From: JBQTII01 sp052387905 | GTDB lineage: Bacteria; Actinomycetota; Actinomycetes; Sporichthyales; Sporichthyaceae | Reading direction: 5' to 3' | Length of the DNA stretch: 64,000 nt | Assembly (NCBI GenBank): GCA_052387905.1 | Contig: JBQTIR010000012.1 | Location: forward strand, 58,179 to 122,178 | Shown here: positions 8,694 through 16,220 of the stretch, in pieces | Position numbering within the stretch: the stretch's first letter is position 1 | Layout of the letters: every line of letters starts with the position of its first letter | Program-made: the position numbers and the translations under genes | The notes under the pieces: model-generated | Database searches by the model: none | The model's input: the letters and a program-made list of their open reading frames with translations, nothing else | Told to the model about the DNA's origin: nothing

Positions 8694-9332
8694 TCAGACC
8701 ATGGGAGAGGCGAACCATAAGGTTCGCTTGGTCCACTCGCCAGGTCCGAGGCGTTCGCCGGAGCAGACCACGATCGCAATCTGCGGGCGTCCCTTGGTGG
8801 CGTAGTACTCCTTGCTGCCGACGCTGGCCAGCACCTCGACGCGCTTGGTCACCTCGTAGCAGAGCTTGCCGGCGGGGCCGCTGAGCACGATCTCGTCGCC
8901 CTTGCGCAGGCCGTCGAGCAGCTTGTTCCCGAGCGCGCTGCCGTCGGGGAAGGTGTGCGCGTTCAGCAGGACGTTGCCGCGTTTGTCGCCGGGACGGATG
9001 CCGCTGCCGAGGTCAAAGGCCATTGATGACTTGCCGAGCAGGGTCAGCGGCGGGGTTCCCGGGATGTCGGAGAGGTCCCGGGGCAACGGGAGGACCGAGA
9101 TCCGCTTGTCCACACTCGGAATGCTGACCGTCGTGGGCACGAAGCGGCGCTCCGCTGTGGTGCACGCGGGCTTGGGCTCCTTCGTGGGTGTGGGCAAGAG
9201 CTGCGGGGCGGCTGCGGTCTCGACCTCCACCTTGTCCTCATCGTTTCCGATGAGGACCACGCCGGCGCCGACGGCAACGGCAATCAGCGCAGCGCCCGCC
9301 ACCCCGGCGCGCGCACGAGTGAGGCCCCCCAC
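8694..9332 (-). CDS. Class E/F-like sortase
   Basis: A membrane-anchored cysteine transpeptidase of 212 residues. Residues 10-29 are an N-terminal signal/anchor helix, followed by a Pro/Thr/Lys linker and a sortase beta-barrel. The catalytic residues are all present: His126 in LNAHTF, Cys190 in VVCSG and Arg203 in KRTLWF. Class E/F sortases are the common actinobacterial housekeeping or orphan type. No LPxTG-like sorting signal was seen in any protein of the window, so its substrate lies elsewhere. It is embedded between cobO and cobB, which is odd for a cell-wall enzyme. A perfect 7+1+7 palindrome lies just upstream. Confidence 0.9.
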   Translation of the reverse strand: MGGLTRARAGVAGAALIAVAVGAGVVLIGNDEDKVEVETAAAPQLLPTPTKEPKPACTTAERRFVPTTVSIPSVDKRISVLPLPRDLSDIPGTPPLTLLGKSSMAFDLGSGIRPGDKRGNVLLNAHTFPDGSALGNKLLDGLRKGDEIVLSGPAGKLCYEVTKRVEVLASVGSKEYYATKGRPQIAIVVCSGERLGPGEWTKRTLWFASPMV

Positions 9333-9363
9333 GATTCCACGCCCTTCCTCGTCCTTCGGTCGT

Positions 9364-9378
9364 TACCGTCCGACGGTA
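9364..9378. promoter_or_regulatory. TACCGTC-C-GACGGTA palindrome upstream of sortase
   Basis: A perfect 7-bp inverted repeat with one central base ends about 30 bp before the sortase start on the minus strand. This is a plausible place for a repressor site in a promoter. The palindrome is seen; no regulator can be assigned. Confidence 0.35.
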
Positions 9379-9429
9379 GCCCGCTCCGGGGAGAAACGCA
9401 GCAGATCGGGGCGGGGCTGACCCAACGGC

Positions 9430-10044
9430 CTACCACTCGATCCCGCGCTGCCCCTTTTGCCCGGTGTCCATCGGATGCTTGATCTTCGTCATGGTCGTCA
9501 CCAGGTCCGCGGCCCCCAGCAGGTCCGGGTGCGCATCCCGACCGGTGATGATCACGTGCTGATGACCGGGCCGCTGCGCGAGGGTGGCAATCACCTCGGC
9601 GGTGTCCACCCACCCCCACTTCATCGGGTAGGTGAACTCGTCGAGGACGTACAGGCCGTGCTGTTCGGCGGCCAGGCGTCGCTTGATCTCCTGCCAGCCC
9701 TCGACGGCGTCGGCGGCGTGATCGTCCTCGGTGCCGGCGCGCCGTGACCACGACCAGCCCGAGCCCATCTTGTTCCAGTCGACCGGCCCACCCTGGCCGG
9801 TTTCGTCGTGGATCCGGCCCAGGGCGCGGAAGGCCTCTTCCTCGCCGACCTTCCACTTCGCACTCTTGACGAATTGGAAGACCCCGATCGACCACCCCTG
9901 GTTCCAGCCCCGCAGCGCCAGCCCGAAGGCTGCCGTGGACTTGCCCTTCATCTCCCCCGTGTGCACGATCACCAGTGGGCGGTTCCGACGCTGACGGGTC
10001 GTCAGACCATCGGTGGGAACCTCCGACACCTGGCCCTGGGGCAT
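9430..10044 (-). CDS. cobO: Cob(I)yrinic acid a,c-diamide adenosyltransferase
   Basis: Adds the 5'-deoxyadenosyl group from ATP to the cobalt of reduced corrinoids. At 204 residues it has the usual length of the CobA/CobO/BtuR family. The modified P-loop TGEMKGKSTAAFG lies at 29-41, followed by GVFQFVKSAKWKVGEE and the Walker B-like LYVLDEFTYPMKWGW. Like other actinobacterial CobO proteins it has Met-Lys where many P-loops have Gly-Lys. Its ATG overlaps the stop of the chelatase gene by one base (TGATG), so the two are co-translated and probably act in one operon. Confidence 0.94.
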   Translation of the reverse strand: MPQGQVSEVPTDGLTTRQRRNRPLVIVHTGEMKGKSTAAFGLALRGWNQGWSIGVFQFVKSAKWKVGEEEAFRALGRIHDETGQGGPVDWNKMGSGWSWSRRAGTEDDHAADAVEGWQEIKRRLAAEQHGLYVLDEFTYPMKWGWVDTAEVIATLAQRPGHQHVIITGRDAHPDLLGAADLVTTMTKIKHPMDTGQKGQRGIEW

Positions 10045-12188
10045 CAGGCCACGCTCCGCACATCGCGGACCAGGCCGCCGAGGCCGGCGGCGCCGAGTTC
10101 GTTCAGGCGAAGTACGGGGGCGCGCAGGGCGGCGGCAAGGTCGCCGGCAAGCCCGAGACGGACGTGGCCGTCCTCGCAGTCCACGACGATCGCGGCGATC
10201 CCCTCACTCGCGATCGCGCGGGCTCCGGCCTGGGCGCGCGCGCCAGGGGCGCTGCCGGCCGTCGCGCGCCCGTCGGTGACGACGACGAGCAGGGCGCGCC
10301 GCGCCGGATCGCGCAGGCGCTCGATCGCGAGGACTTCACGGGCGCGGTGCAGTCCCTCGGCCAGCGGGGTGCGGCCTCCGGTGGGCAGGGCGCGCAGGCG
10401 CGCGGCGCCGGCCTCGACGCTCGACGTCGGAGGAAGGTCCAGCCTCGCGCCGGTGCCGCGAAAGGTGACCAGGCCGACCTTGTCGCGGCGCTGGTAGGCG
10501 TCGAGCAGCAGGGACAGGACCGCGGCCTTGACTGCGCTCATCCGGGCGCGGGCGGCCATCGATCCCGAAGCGTCGACGCAGAACAGCACCAGGTTGGATT
10601 CGCGGCCCTCGCGCACGGCGTGGCGCAGGTCGTCCTTGCGGATCCGTAGTCGCGGATCGCCGGCCCTGCGGCGGTCCGCGCTGGTCGATGACGCTGGCTC
10701 GGACACCGGCCCGGACGGCGACCCGGACGGCGACCCGGACGGCGACGCCGTCGCCGTCCGCAGCGCCGCGGCGACGATCGTCGCGCCCAGATGCAGGTGG
10801 CCGGAGCGCCCGGGCTCCGGACGCCGCGAGCCCACCGTGCGCCCGGCGTCGGTGCGGGCCGGCGAGCGGCGGCCGGGGGTGCCCACGCCGGTGCCGGGGA
10901 CGGTGAGCACGCGCGTGCGGAACGTCTGCCCCGGCGCCGCGACGGGCCCGGACGCACTCCCACCCCCGCTGACGTCCGACTGATCGTGGCCTATAGCGCT
11001 CGCCTGGTCGGACGTCCCGGAATCCCTCTGCGCAGCGTCCGACTGATCGTGGCCTATAGCGCTCGCCTGGTCGGACGTCCCGGAGGTGGTGGGGTCGGTG
11101 GTGGGGTCGGGGGTGGGGTCGGGGGTGGGGTCGGGGTCGGGGTCGTCGTCCGGGGGCGGTGGCATGGACGCCTCGGCCTCGGCCAGTGCCTTCTCCAACG
11201 CCTCCTCGTCCAGGCCGGGGGCATCGAACGGGTCGCGGCGGCGGCGGTGCGGCAGCGCGAGACGGGCGGCAGCGGCGACGTCGTCGGCGTCCACCCGGTT
11301 CCGGCCGTGCCAGGCGGCGTGCGCCCGCGCGGTCCGGGCGATGACGAGGTCGGCCCGCATCCCGTCGACCTCGAAGGCAGCACAGACCGCGGCGATGCGG
11401 TGCAGTTCGTCATCGGGAAGTTCGACGGAGCTCAGACGCGCTCGGGCGGCAACGATCTGGTCGGCGAGGTCGGCGTCCGCGCCGGCCCAGCGGGCAGCGA
11501 AACCGGCCGGATCGGCCTCGAAGGCCAGGCCACGGCGGACGACCTCGGCCCGGGTCACGGGCTCGCGGCTGGCGGCGACGGTCACGGTGAGCCCGAAGCG
11601 ATCGAGCAGCTGCGGGCGCAACTCGCCCTCCTCGGGGTTCATCGTGCCGACGAGCAGGAACCGCGCGGCGTGGGTGACCGAGACGCCTTCGCGCTCCACG
11701 TAGCAGCGGCCCATCGCGGCTGCGTCGAGCAGGACGTCGACCAGATGGTCGTGCAGCAGGTTGACCTCGTCGACGTAGAGCACGCCGCGGTTGGCGGCGG
11801 CGAGCAGGCCGGGCGAGAACGCCCGCACTCCCTCGGTGAGCGCGCGCTCGAGATCCAGCGACCCGACGACCCGGTCCTCGGCGGCACCGACCGGCAGTTC
11901 GACGAGACGCCCGCGGCGCGCGGTGCGCGCGCCGTCCGGCGCGTGCGGTCCGTCGGGGCAGGCGGGATCGGGGGCGGCGCCGTCGCACCCGAAGCGGCAG
12001 TCCACCACGACGGCCTGCATCGGCAGCAGCGCGGCGATCCCGCGGACGACGGTGGACTTGGCCGTCCCTTTCTCCCCGCGGACCAACACGCCACCGATGC
12101 CGGGAGCGACGGCGTTGAGCAGCAGCGCGAGCTTGAGATCGTCCATCCCGACGACGGCACTGAACGGGAAGGTCATGGCTGCGAGCAT
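10044..12188 (-). CDS. ChlI-ChlD-type chelatase ATPase/VWA subunit (cobalt chelatase partner)
   Basis: A 714-residue fusion of an AAA+ motor (ChlI/BchI-like; Walker A GEKGTAKST at 38-46, Walker B GVLYVDEVNLL, TMNPEEGELRPQLLDRF) and a C-terminal von Willebrand A domain with a MIDAS site (FCVDASGSM near 525, TDGRAT). The linker, about 340-490, is acidic and proline-rich and carries PDPTPDPT and GSPSGSPSGS repeats. Such proteins power metal insertion with CobN or ChlH. Location beside cobO points to cobaltochelatase, but CobN is not in the window. Two 44-bp palindromic elements sit in frame in the linker. The start may be ATG 12188 or ATG 12176. Confidence 0.9.
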   Translation of the reverse strand: MLAAMTFPFSAVVGMDDLKLALLLNAVAPGIGGVLVRGEKGTAKSTVVRGIAALLPMQAVVVDCRFGCDGAAPDPACPDGPHAPDGARTARRGRLVELPVGAAEDRVVGSLDLERALTEGVRAFSPGLLAAANRGVLYVDEVNLLHDHLVDVLLDAAAMGRCYVEREGVSVTHAARFLLVGTMNPEEGELRPQLLDRFGLTVTVAASREPVTRAEVVRRGLAFEADPAGFAARWAGADADLADQIVAARARLSSVELPDDELHRIAAVCAAFEVDGMRADLVIARTARAHAAWHGRNRVDADDVAAAARLALPHRRRRDPFDAPGLDEEALEKALAEAEASMPPPPDDDPDPDPTPDPTPDPTTDPTTSGTSDQASAIGHDQSDAAQRDSGTSDQASAIGHDQSDVSGGGSASGPVAAPGQTFRTRVLTVPGTGVGTPGRRSPARTDAGRTVGSRRPEPGRSGHLHLGATIVAAALRTATASPSGSPSGSPSGPVSEPASSTSADRRRAGDPRLRIRKDDLRHAVREGRESNLVLFCVDASGSMAARARMSAVKAAVLSLLLDAYQRRDKVGLVTFRGTGARLDLPPTSSVEAGAARLRALPTGGRTPLAEGLHRAREVLAIERLRDPARRALLVVVTDGRATAGSAPGARAQAGARAIASEGIAAIVVDCEDGHVRLGLAGDLAAALRAPVLRLNELGAAGLGGLVRDVRSVA
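10972..11015. repeat. 44-bp palindromic element, copy 2 (inside coding sequence)
   Basis: The arms ACGTCCGACT and GGTCGGACGT pair over 9 bp around a 24-nt core with TATAGC at the centre. The element lies wholly inside the chelatase linker. Read on the minus strand it encodes part of SGTSDQASAIGHDQSD. It is the same size as the intergenic copies and keeps the reading frame. Confidence 0.88.
11035..11078. repeat. 44-bp palindromic element, copy 3 (inside coding sequence)
   Basis: Nearly identical to copy 2, starting exactly 63 bp later. Both copies are followed by CCCGGA. The 63-bp (21-codon) step preserves frame and gives a second SGTSDQASAIGHDQSD peptide in the chelatase linker. This looks like a local duplication of an inserted element. 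Confidence 0.88.
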
Positions 12189-12228
12189 TCCACACGCGCG
12201 TACGCCCCTCGGCCGGGCAATACCGCCG

Positions 12229-12276
12229 TTGCGTCAGCGAAAGCGCACGTCATAGCGCTCGATCTCGCTGACGCAA
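12229..12276. repeat. 44-bp palindromic element, copy 4
   Basis: The 44-bp core is 12231-12274. The arms extend to a perfect 12-bp stem, TTGCGTCAGCGA with TCGCTGACGCAA. The central hexamer is CATAGC, with an inner AGCGC/GCGCT pair. The arm sequence differs from copies 1-3 but both sides have changed together. It sits in the 137-bp divergent gap between the chelatase gene and the FG-GAP gene, so it may overlap their promoters. Confidence 0.88.
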
Positions 12277-12325
12277 GGGAACCGGTTGCGAGTCGAATTC
12301 ACGTCTCATCTGTCACACTAGCCCC

Positions 12326-13936
12326 ATGCGAAACACCTGGATGACCGCGGCTCTCGCTGCACTGGCCCTGCTCGCAGCGACCGACGTTCCCTCGGCCACC
12401 GCGAGCACCACCGCGCCGACACTGCCCCCCGGCTGCACCGGGCCGGCGGGCGGCACGGTCGCCGGAGACATCAACGGCGACGGCCACGGGGACATCGTCA
12501 CCACCGAGTACGGCCGCACCCGGCTGCGAGGCGGCATCCACGTCCTCTACGGCACTCCCACCGGGCTCACCGCGGACCCGGCAGGAACCGCCCCGGGTGA
12601 TCAGTTCCTCACCCAGGACTCCCTGGGGTTCGACAGCACTGGCGCGAAGCACCGCGGGGAGGACGCGGACGAGTGGGGCGCGGCCCTCGCAGTCGCGGAC
12701 TTCGACGGCGATGGGTGCGCGGACGTCGCCGTCGGGGCTCCCGGCGAGGACGCGGCGGCCGGTGCCGTCACCGTGCTGTACGGCACCCCTGCTGGGTTGA
12801 GCACCACCGGCACAGCCCTGCTCACCCAGGCATCTCGCAAGGTTCCGGACACCCCCGAACCCAACGACCGCTTCGGCTCCGCACTCGCCGCCGGGGACCT
12901 CGACGGCGACGGCATCGCCGATCTGGCGGTCGGGGCGCCCGGGGAAAGCATCGATCGCGCCTTCCAGGCGGGCACCGCCACCGTGCTCTACGGCGCCGCC
13001 GGCGGCCTGAGCACCGGCGAGCGCTCGCTCGCGGTACGCCAGGGGTCGGCGCCGCTGGGCGGCGGACCCGAGACCGACGACGCCTTCGGCGCTGCGCTGG
13101 CGATCGCCGACGTCACCGGGGCCGGACGCAGCGCGCTGATCGTGGGATCTCCGGGTGAGAACGACCACGGCGCGGTGGTCGTTATCCCGACCGGCCCGGA
13201 CGGCTTCACCACCCCGGTCAGGGCGTTCACCCGGGACACCAAGGGTGTCCCCGGCACGGCCGCCCGCTCCGATCGCTTCGGCGCCCGCCTGGTCGCCGGG
13301 GACTTCAACGCCGACCGTCGCGCGGACCTGGCCGTCGGCGTGCCGGGACTGGATAACGGCCGCGGTGGGGTCACCGTGCTCTACGCCCGCGGGTCCACCG
13401 GGCTCTCCGGCACCGGTGCGGTCCACCTGAACCAGGGCAGCAGGGGCGTCGAAGGTGACGGGCACCCGGGCGACGGGTTCGGCGCGGCGCTCGCCGCCGG
13501 CCGGGTCACCTCGGGCATGCATGCCGACCTGATCGTCGGCACTCCGTTCGCGGACGTCAGCACCGCGGCCGGCGCCGTGCCCGACGCGGGGGCGGTGCAT
13601 GTCTTTCCCGGCTCGGACGCGGGCCTGCGCCTGGACCGCACGCGCTACCTGCACCAGGGCGTCACGGGGGTCAGCGGCGACCCGGGCACCGGCGACCGCT
13701 TCGGCTTGTCGGTGACCACGCGTCAGATTCGCGGCCGCGCGCAGGAGCACCTGGTCGTCGGCGTCCCCGCCGAGGGCACCACCGGCACCTTCACCCAGCG
13801 CGCCGGCGCCTTCGAGGTTCTCGGGGCGTCCAAGGCCGGCCCTACCGGGATCGGCAGCGTGGGCTGGACCCTGAGCTCACCCGGCGTCCAGGGCGACCCC
13901 GCGCCAGGCGTGTTCCTCGGCTACGCGCTGGGCTAG
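12326..13936 (+). CDS. Secreted FG-GAP (integrin-alpha-like) beta-propeller protein
   Basis: A secreted 536-residue protein with a signal peptide at about 1-27 (hydrophobic LAALALLAATDVPSATA). The mature part is about seven FG-GAP repeats. Each carries a phrase such as DxDGDGxADxAVGAPGE, recognisable as DINGDGHGDIV, DFDGDGCADVAVG, DLDGDGIADLAVG and DFNADRRADLAVG; several Asp-rich loops would bind calcium. Repeats alternate with VTVLYGTPAGLS-type strands. It should fold as a seven-bladed propeller for adhesion or ligand binding. No catalytic domain or anchor is seen. No Shine-Dalgarno is evident, and CACACT lies 6 bp before the ATG, so the transcript may be leaderless. It lies alone between cobalamin genes. 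Confidence 0.88.
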   Translation: MRNTWMTAALAALALLAATDVPSATASTTAPTLPPGCTGPAGGTVAGDINGDGHGDIVTTEYGRTRLRGGIHVLYGTPTGLTADPAGTAPGDQFLTQDSLGFDSTGAKHRGEDADEWGAALAVADFDGDGCADVAVGAPGEDAAAGAVTVLYGTPAGLSTTGTALLTQASRKVPDTPEPNDRFGSALAAGDLDGDGIADLAVGAPGESIDRAFQAGTATVLYGAAGGLSTGERSLAVRQGSAPLGGGPETDDAFGAALAIADVTGAGRSALIVGSPGENDHGAVVVIPTGPDGFTTPVRAFTRDTKGVPGTAARSDRFGARLVAGDFNADRRADLAVGVPGLDNGRGGVTVLYARGSTGLSGTGAVHLNQGSRGVEGDGHPGDGFGAALAAGRVTSGMHADLIVGTPFADVSTAAGAVPDAGAVHVFPGSDAGLRLDRTRYLHQGVTGVSGDPGTGDRFGLSVTTRQIRGRAQEHLVVGVPAEGTTGTFTQRAGAFEVLGASKAGPTGIGSVGWTLSSPGVQGDPAPGVFLGYALG

Positions 13937-14060
13937 TTTCCCGACGTTCGGCGGGCGGCTCGCTGCGCTCTCGTCGTGTTCGCTTCGCTCAACGGGCCTC
14001 AATCGCCTCGGGAGCACGAGCGAAAAGCGTGCTCGTCCTCCGCTCCCCTCAATCGCCCGT

Positions 14061-14113
14061 AGCCGATACAAGTGCGGTGTCGGCCTCCTCCTCCGCCTTG
14101 CGATCCATCCCGC
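14061..14113 (+). repeat. Dispersed repeat B, copy 2
   Basis: GCCGATAC (14062-14069) and GTGTCGGC (14077-14084) form the stem, followed by CTCCTCCTC and ATCCATCCCG. It matches the inverted copy at 8598-8651 closely. It occupies the 202-bp gap between the convergent FG-GAP and rrf2 genes. The same gap holds another hairpin (GAGCAC/GTGCTC, 14012-14034) and two CCTCAATCGCC-like direct repeats. It may be a bidirectional terminator region as well as a repeat. Confidence 0.75.
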
Positions 14114-14138
14114 CGCTTCGTCGGGAAAGGCCGCGCTT

Positions 14139-14597
14139 TTACCTGCGGTGCCAGGCGTCGTCGGCTGCGGTGCGGGCCTGCGCCGAGGCGGGGAGCTTCT
14201 TCGCCAGCAGGTGGGCGATGGTGACGTCCTCAAGAACCTCGCGCATGCTCGCCCGCACCGCGACCCAGACCTGCTGCAGCGACTCCGCAGAGCCCTGATA
14301 GGCAACATCCTCCGGAGCCCGGCCGTGCACGCTGACCAGCGGTCCGTCGACGGCACGGATCACGTCCGCGACCGAGATCGCGGCCGGGTCGGCAAGGCGG
14401 ACCCAGCCCCCGGACTGCCCGCGCTGGCTGGCGACGATGTTGGCGCGGCGCAGATCCGCGAGCACGGCCAGCAGGAAGTCGCGCGGGATGTCCTGGGCGG
14501 TCGCGATGGCCTCCGCGGACAATGGCTTGCCGGAGTCGTTGGCCGCGATCTCGACCAGCGCTCGCACGGCGTAGTCGACCTTCGCCGACACCCTCAT
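14139..14597 (-). CDS. Rrf2 family transcriptional regulator
   Basis: A 152-residue winged-helix repressor of the Rrf2/IscR/CymR type. It begins MRVSAKVDYAVRALVEIA, with the recognition region IPRDFLLAVLADLRRANIVASQRGQSGGW. The three Cys residues that hold an iron-sulfur cluster in IscR or NsrR are absent, so this is a cluster-free member (CymR-like regulators of sulfur metabolism are one example). The ATG at 14597 has a near-perfect GGAGG six bases upstream, which decides the start. Targets are unknown. A palindrome lies about 30 bp upstream and could be an autoregulatory site. Confidence 0.9.
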   Translation of the reverse strand: MRVSAKVDYAVRALVEIAANDSGKPLSAEAIATAQDIPRDFLLAVLADLRRANIVASQRGQSGGWVRLADPAAISVADVIRAVDGPLVSVHGRAPEDVAYQGSAESLQQVWVAVRASMREVLEDVTIAHLLAKKLPASAQARTAADDAWHRR

Positions 14598-14625
14598 CGC
14601 ACGCCTCCGCTGCAGAACTGCCTGG

Positions 14626-14638
14626 CCGGATCGTCCGG
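14626..14638. promoter_or_regulatory. CCGGA-TCG-TCCGG palindrome upstream of rrf2
   Basis: A perfect 5-bp inverted repeat with 3-bp spacer lies 29 bp before the rrf2 start, next to an AT-richer stretch (GATACTGATTATTGT on the minus strand) that could hold the promoter. Autoregulation is common for Rrf2 proteins. The assignment is inference. Confidence 0.35.
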
Positions 14639-14714
14639 ACAATAATCAGTATCCCTATCGACTGGGTCGTGACCAGACATCGGCACGCCAACAGCCCCCG
14701 GCGGTCACGCCCGC

Positions 14715-16220
14715 TCAACCCAGGGCAGTGCGCAGGATCGGCAGGCCGCGCGGTGCGCCGCCGCTGATGAGCTGGCGAAGGGCGCCGTCATCGAGGTGAT
14801 CGGCGACCAGGTTGCCGAGGGCGTCCAGTCGCGCGGCGCGGACGGCGGCGAAGCTGACCTCGCCGACCGGGATGAACCGGCGCCCCGCAGCGGTGGCGAC
14901 CTCGGCGAGGAACGCCCGGCGGAACCCGTCGCTCTCCAGCGCGCCGTGCCAGGTGGTGCCCCAGACCGAACCGGCGCGGCAGCCGTCCAGGAAGGGATCT
15001 GCGACACCGTCGAGGGCAGCAATGCCGTGGTGGATCTCGTAGCCGGCGACGTCGTGCCCGAGCGCATGCCCGCGGACCTGGCTGACGGTCTTCTCCGGGG
15101 CGAAGTGCACCGTCGTCGGCAGCAACGCGAGGCCCTCGACGGTGCCGGCCCGCGATTCGACGTCGTCGGTGATCGTGCGGGCCAGCATCTGGTAGCCGCC
15201 GCAGATCCCGAGCACCGGCGCTCCGGCGGCGGCCCGCGCGCACAGCGCGTCGGCCAGGCCACGCGAACGCAGCCACGCCAGGTCCGCCACCGTGGCCTTG
15301 GTACCAGGCAGCACGACCAGGTCCGCGTCGCTCAGGCCCGCGACGTCGTCGACGAAGCGCACCAGGACCCCGGGTTCGGTCGCGAGCGCGTCGGCGTCGG
15401 TCAGGTTGGAGATTCGGGGCAGGCGGATCACCGCGACCCGCAGGGCATCGGCGCCGGCGGGGGGCGGTCCGCCGCTGCGGACACCTGCGCCCAGGACGTC
15501 CAGGGACAGTGAGTCCTCGACATCCGCCCAGAGGTCCGCGACCCACGGGATGACCCCGAGCGTCGGACGACCCGTCATCGCCCGCAGTTGCTCCAGGCCG
15601 GGGGCCAGCAGCGCCGGGTCGCCGCGAAATTTGTTGACGACGAAGCCGGCGATCAGCGCCTGGTCTGCCGGGTCCAGCACGGCCAGGGTGCCGAACATTG
15701 CCGCGAGCACCCCGCCGCGGTCGATGTCCCCGACAACCAGCACGGGCAGGTCCGCCGCGCGAGCCAGGCCCATGTTCGCAATGTCATCGGCTCGCAAGTT
15801 GATCTCGGCGGGGCTGCCGGCGCCCTCGCAGATCACCACGTCGAACCTCGAGCGCAGGTCGGCCAGGCACTCGAGCACCGTGGCCATCAGACGCGGCTTG
15901 AGCTCGCGGTAGGACATCGCGCTCACCTCGGCGACCGGGTGCCCGAGCAGGACGACCTGCGAGGTGCGGTCCGAGCCCGGTTTGAGCAGCACCGGGTTCA
16001 TCGCGACCTCGGGTGCGAGTCCAGCCGCGGCGGCCTGCATTCCCTGGGCGCGCCCGATCTCCCCGCCGTCGGCCGTGACGACGGAATTGTTCGACATGTT
16101 CTGCGCCTTGAACGGCGCCACCGCGACGCCGCCCCGCGCCAGCCACCGGCACAGCCCCGCGACCAGCACACTCTTGCCCGCGTCCGAGGTCGTCCCGGCG
16201 ACCAGCAATGCCCCCTTCAC
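14715..16220 (-). CDS. cobQ: Cobyric acid synthase
   Basis: Amidates side chains b, d, e and g of adenosylcobyrinic acid a,c-diamide using glutamine and ATP. At 501 residues it matches the usual CobQ/CbiP length. The N-terminal ATPase domain has VAGTTSDAGKSVLVAGL, PFKAQNMSNNS and VICEGAGSPAEINLR. The C-terminal amidotransferase domain has nucleophile Cys in LGICGGYQML and a His-rich YEIHHG. The GTG start at 16220 overlaps the cobD stop as GTGA. The frame continues far upstream inside cobD, but that part is antisense noise. It ends 118 bp before the rrf2 start. Confidence 0.94.
   Translation of the reverse strand: MKGALLVAGTTSDAGKSVLVAGLCRWLARGGVAVAPFKAQNMSNNSVVTADGGEIGRAQGMQAAAAGLAPEVAMNPVLLKPGSDRTSQVVLLGHPVAEVSAMSYRELKPRLMATVLECLADLRSRFDVVICEGAGSPAEINLRADDIANMGLARAADLPVLVVGDIDRGGVLAAMFGTLAVLDPADQALIAGFVVNKFRGDPALLAPGLEQLRAMTGRPTLGVIPWVADLWADVEDSLSLDVLGAGVRSGGPPPAGADALRVAVIRLPRISNLTDADALATEPGVLVRFVDDVAGLSDADLVVLPGTKATVADLAWLRSRGLADALCARAAAGAPVLGICGGYQMLARTITDDVESRAGTVEGLALLPTTVHFAPEKTVSQVRGHALGHDVAGYEIHHGIAALDGVADPFLDGCRAGSVWGTTWHGALESDGFRRAFLAEVATAAGRRFIPVGEVSFAAVRAARLDALGNLVADHLDDGALRQLISGGAPRGLPILRTALG

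Noticed and set aside
7103..8884. 593-codon plus-strand open frame opposite cobB
   Set aside because: Antisense shadow of cobB; no domain, and composition typical of mirror frames.
10700..10750. Tandem GACGGCGACCCG repeats as a CRISPR or satellite
   Set aside because: They encode the Gly-Ser-Pro repeats of the chelatase linker in frame; there are no spacers.
11080..11150. GGGGTCGGGGGT tandem repeat as a structural DNA element
   Set aside because: It encodes the PDPTPDPT linker in frame, so protein low complexity explains it.
12189..12325. Cobalamin riboswitch upstream of the chelatase or cobD genes
   Set aside because: No B12-box or other conserved riboswitch strings were found in either upstream gap.
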